From NCBI GenBank assembly GCA_944391155.1, contig CALXSO010000120.1, positions 1 to 7,378 of the forward strand: a stretch of DNA of 7,378 nucleotides, written 5' to 3'. Positions 6,624 through 7,378 of this stretch are shown here, piece by piece; position 1 is the stretch's first letter, and each line of letters starts with the position of its first letter. Source of the stretch: an uncultured Clostridia bacterium. Its GTDB lineage: Bacteria > Bacillota > Clostridia > TANB77 > CAG-508. The notes under the pieces were generated by a model. That model was not told the DNA's origin. It did not search any database and was given only the letters and a program-made list of their open reading frames with translations. The translations under genes and the position numbers were made by a program.

Positions 6624-6684
6624 ATTTTAAATTGTATTATTTTTAAAATAAGTGTTGTTTAACTGAGTTTTTACTATTTCTTTA

Positions 6685-6785
6685 TGTTTTTTTATTTATT
6701 CTTTTTTATTTTTCATTTTCTTTATTTATTCTTTTTTATTTATTCTTTTTTTATTTATTCTTTTTTTATTTATTCTTTTTTTATT
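6685..6785. repeat. T-rich minisatellite, 15-bp unit
   Basis: The plus strand carries about six units close to TTTTTTTATTTATTC. The marker TATTC recurs at 6697, 6727, 6741, 6756 and 6771, that is at spacings of 30, 14, 15 and 15; the unit between 6697 and 6727 is degenerate (CATTTTC). The nearly identical last units suggest recent slippage. A related array lies at 6967-7008. Confidence 0.8.
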
Positions 6786-6966
6786 GTATAGGAAACAATA
6801 TGAAACTTTAAGTTACACAGATTTAAAGTGAAAATAAATCTCTAAGATTTTATTTTCAAAAGAAAAATCGGCTTTTATCTTGATCTTACATGGATTTTTC
6901 CGTGTACAACAAGAAAGGTTACCTATAAAAAAAACCGCGTGAACCTCACTTATGTAGCTTCGATAC
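6786..6966. other. 181-bp structured segment between two T-rich arrays
   Basis: This stretch is non-repetitive and richer in G+C than its flanks. It contains successive hairpins: ACTTTAA/TTAAAGT (6805-6811 with 6823-6829); a 13-14 bp stem TGAAAATAAATCT / AGATTTTATTTTCA (6829-6841 with 6845-6858, one bulge); and TACATGGA-TTTT-TCCGTGTA (6887-6906, full pairing on the plus strand with one G-U), extended by TCTTG/CAAGA (6878-6882 with 6910-6914). AGGTT/AACCT (6916-6920 with 6942-6946) could close a further loop. It begins with GTAT and ends with ATAC. It could be a small element inserted into the array or a structured RNA; I recognise neither, and there is no ORF. A plus-strand transcript would run into the T-rich array at 6967. 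Confidence 0.3.
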
Positions 6967-7008
6967 TTTTTTTATTTATTCTTTTTATTTATTTTTTCTT
7001 TTTTATCT
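6967..7008. repeat. Second T-rich array, same unit
   Basis: The plus strand reads TTTTTTTATTTATTC followed by shorter related units (CTTTTTATTTATTTTTTC). It is the same kind of unit as in 6685-6785, so the two arrays are probably parts of one former array or independent expansions of the same seed. Confidence 0.65.
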
Positions 7009-7129
7009 TTGTTTAAACTCTTCCTTTAGAAGCTCTCTGCAAGTTTATATTACATATAAATTATTCTTTTATTATTTTTTATTATATGTCAGTACAATAT
7101 GCACTTTAAAATTATTTAAATTATTTCAT

Positions 7130-7255
7130 CTAAACATTTTTATTCATATAATAGCTACCAACTTGTAAATTTTTCACAGGTACATTTAAAATTTTCTTTG
7201 ACATTTTATTTACAATAAACCATTGATATTTTATATTGTTTTCTTTACAATAAAA
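7130..7255 (-). CDS. Possible 3' exon of an intron-interrupted gene, family unknown
   Basis: Directly after the inferred 3' end of the group II intron, an open frame of 41 codons begins at the first exon base and ends with TAG (7130-7132). It starts FYCKENNIKYQWFIVNKMSK and ends LQVGSYYMNKNV. The composition looks protein-like (Trp, Gln, Gly and Pro codons, low complexity absent), and 41 open codons are not trivial in DNA this AT-rich, yet chance is possible. If real, it is the C-terminal end of a protein whose 5' exon lies beyond the right edge, on the far side of the intron, and is restored by splicing. I do not recognise the protein. An internal ATG (residue 18) has no ribosome binding site, so separate translation is unlikely. 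Confidence 0.35.
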   Translation of the reverse strand, partial: FYCKENNIKYQWFIVNKMSKKILNVPVKNLQVGSYYMNKNV

Positions 7256-7378
7256 ATCGAGTAGAGGATAACACTTAATGTGTTTCTCCCCTCTCACACC
7301 ACCACTCAAGCGGTTCTCGCAAGTGGCGGTTCAATTTATATTAAATATGAACTTTTTCATATTGGTCTAGTAGAAATA
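7256..7378 (-). mobile_element. 3' end of a group II intron (domains V and VI), 5' part outside window
   Basis: On the minus strand, domain V spans about 7332 to 7298. It starts GAACCGCCACUUGCG; an 8-bp stem CCGCCACU/AGUGGUGG contains one G-U pair, then a bulge, GCG/CGC and a small AGAAC loop. The C-G-C in the lower stem around the G-U wobble fits the catalytic triad position. GUGUGAGAGG leads into domain VI (to 7256), with stems AACAC/GUGUU, GGGGA/UCCUC and GAG/CUC, and ends CUACUCGAU. An A at 7262, the seventh base from the end, is unpaired in this fold and fits the branch-point adenosine. The GGUGGUGUGAGAGG...CUACUCGAU layout is common in bacterial group II introns. Upstream bases 7333-7378 have stops in all three frames and show no recognisable reverse transcriptase; the intron-encoded protein, if any, lies outside. 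Confidence 0.8.

Larger units (their letters stand above)
6624..7129. other. Long intergenic region without a recognisable gene
   Basis: About 500 bp of extremely AT-rich DNA with frequent stops in all frames. It holds two T-rich 15-bp arrays, a structured 181-bp stretch between them, and a left-over A/T-rich part. Near its right side, ACATATAA (7052-7059) and TTATATGT (7082-7089) form an AT-only inverted repeat with a 22-nt loop, too weak to call a terminator. No promoter with both boxes was identified. Confidence 0.6.

Noticed and set aside
6736..6785. Minus-strand KKRIN pentapeptide repeat encoded by the 15-bp array
   Set aside because: The frame is open for only about three units; a 14-bp unit shifts it into a stop, and there is no start codon or ribosome binding site.
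6786..6966. 6S RNA, SRP RNA or tmRNA in the structured segment
   Set aside because: I could not match the conserved sequence blocks of any of these RNAs on either strand; the hairpins are local and do not form the long rod of 6S RNA.
7333..7378. C-terminus of an intron-encoded reverse transcriptase (FLLDQYEKVHI then stop)
   Set aside because: Eleven codons are too few to judge, and no maturase or endonuclease motif is visible.

Overview
This is a very AT-rich window in which every supported gene lies on the minus strand, so transcription runs from high to low coordinates. The base composition, the AGGAGG-type ribosome binding sites, the PerR-rubrerythrin gene pair and the protein sequences fit a low-GC Firmicute, most likely an anaerobic member of the Clostridia. 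No species can be named from the sequence.

In transcription order, the window opens at its right edge (7256-7378) with the 3' end of a group II intron: domain V, domain VI and the 3' splice junction. A 41-codon open frame starts directly at the inferred junction and may be the 3' exon of an interrupted gene. About 500 bp with no recognisable gene follow (6624-7129). They hold two T-rich arrays of an imperfect 15-bp unit separated by a 181-bp non-repetitive stretch with several hairpins. Next come two copies of a GGGGACG-type REP-like palindrome in the leader of a site-2 protease family (M50) membrane protein (5793-6539). Then come a 70-aa single-span membrane/coiled-coil protein (5394-5606), tsaD for the tRNA t6A transferase subunit (4300-5298 or 5307), a calcineurin-like metallophosphoesterase (3423-4130), recG helicase (1357-3393) and a 64-aa two-span membrane protein (1128-1322). 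The metallophosphoesterase, recG and the 64-aa gene are close enough to form one transcription unit.

Between this unit and the last operon sits a 158-bp near-palindromic insertion (952-1109) flanked by an exact 8-bp direct repeat, which looks like a MITE. The leftmost unit is perR-rbr. It has a strong sigma-A type promoter and a 19-bp palindrome just downstream of the -10. PerR carries all expected metal ligands, but the rubrerythrin gene behind it has an in-frame TAA at codon 110 with intact coding sequence continuing after it. The peroxide-stress operon therefore appears to keep its regulator while its effector is broken, unless the stop is a sequencing or assembly error.

I found no tRNA, rRNA, CRISPR array or clear new multi-gene defence system. 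The points most worth a second look are the rubrerythrin nonsense codon, the MITE with its target duplication, the intron/exon junction at the right edge and the repeat-rich region next to it.
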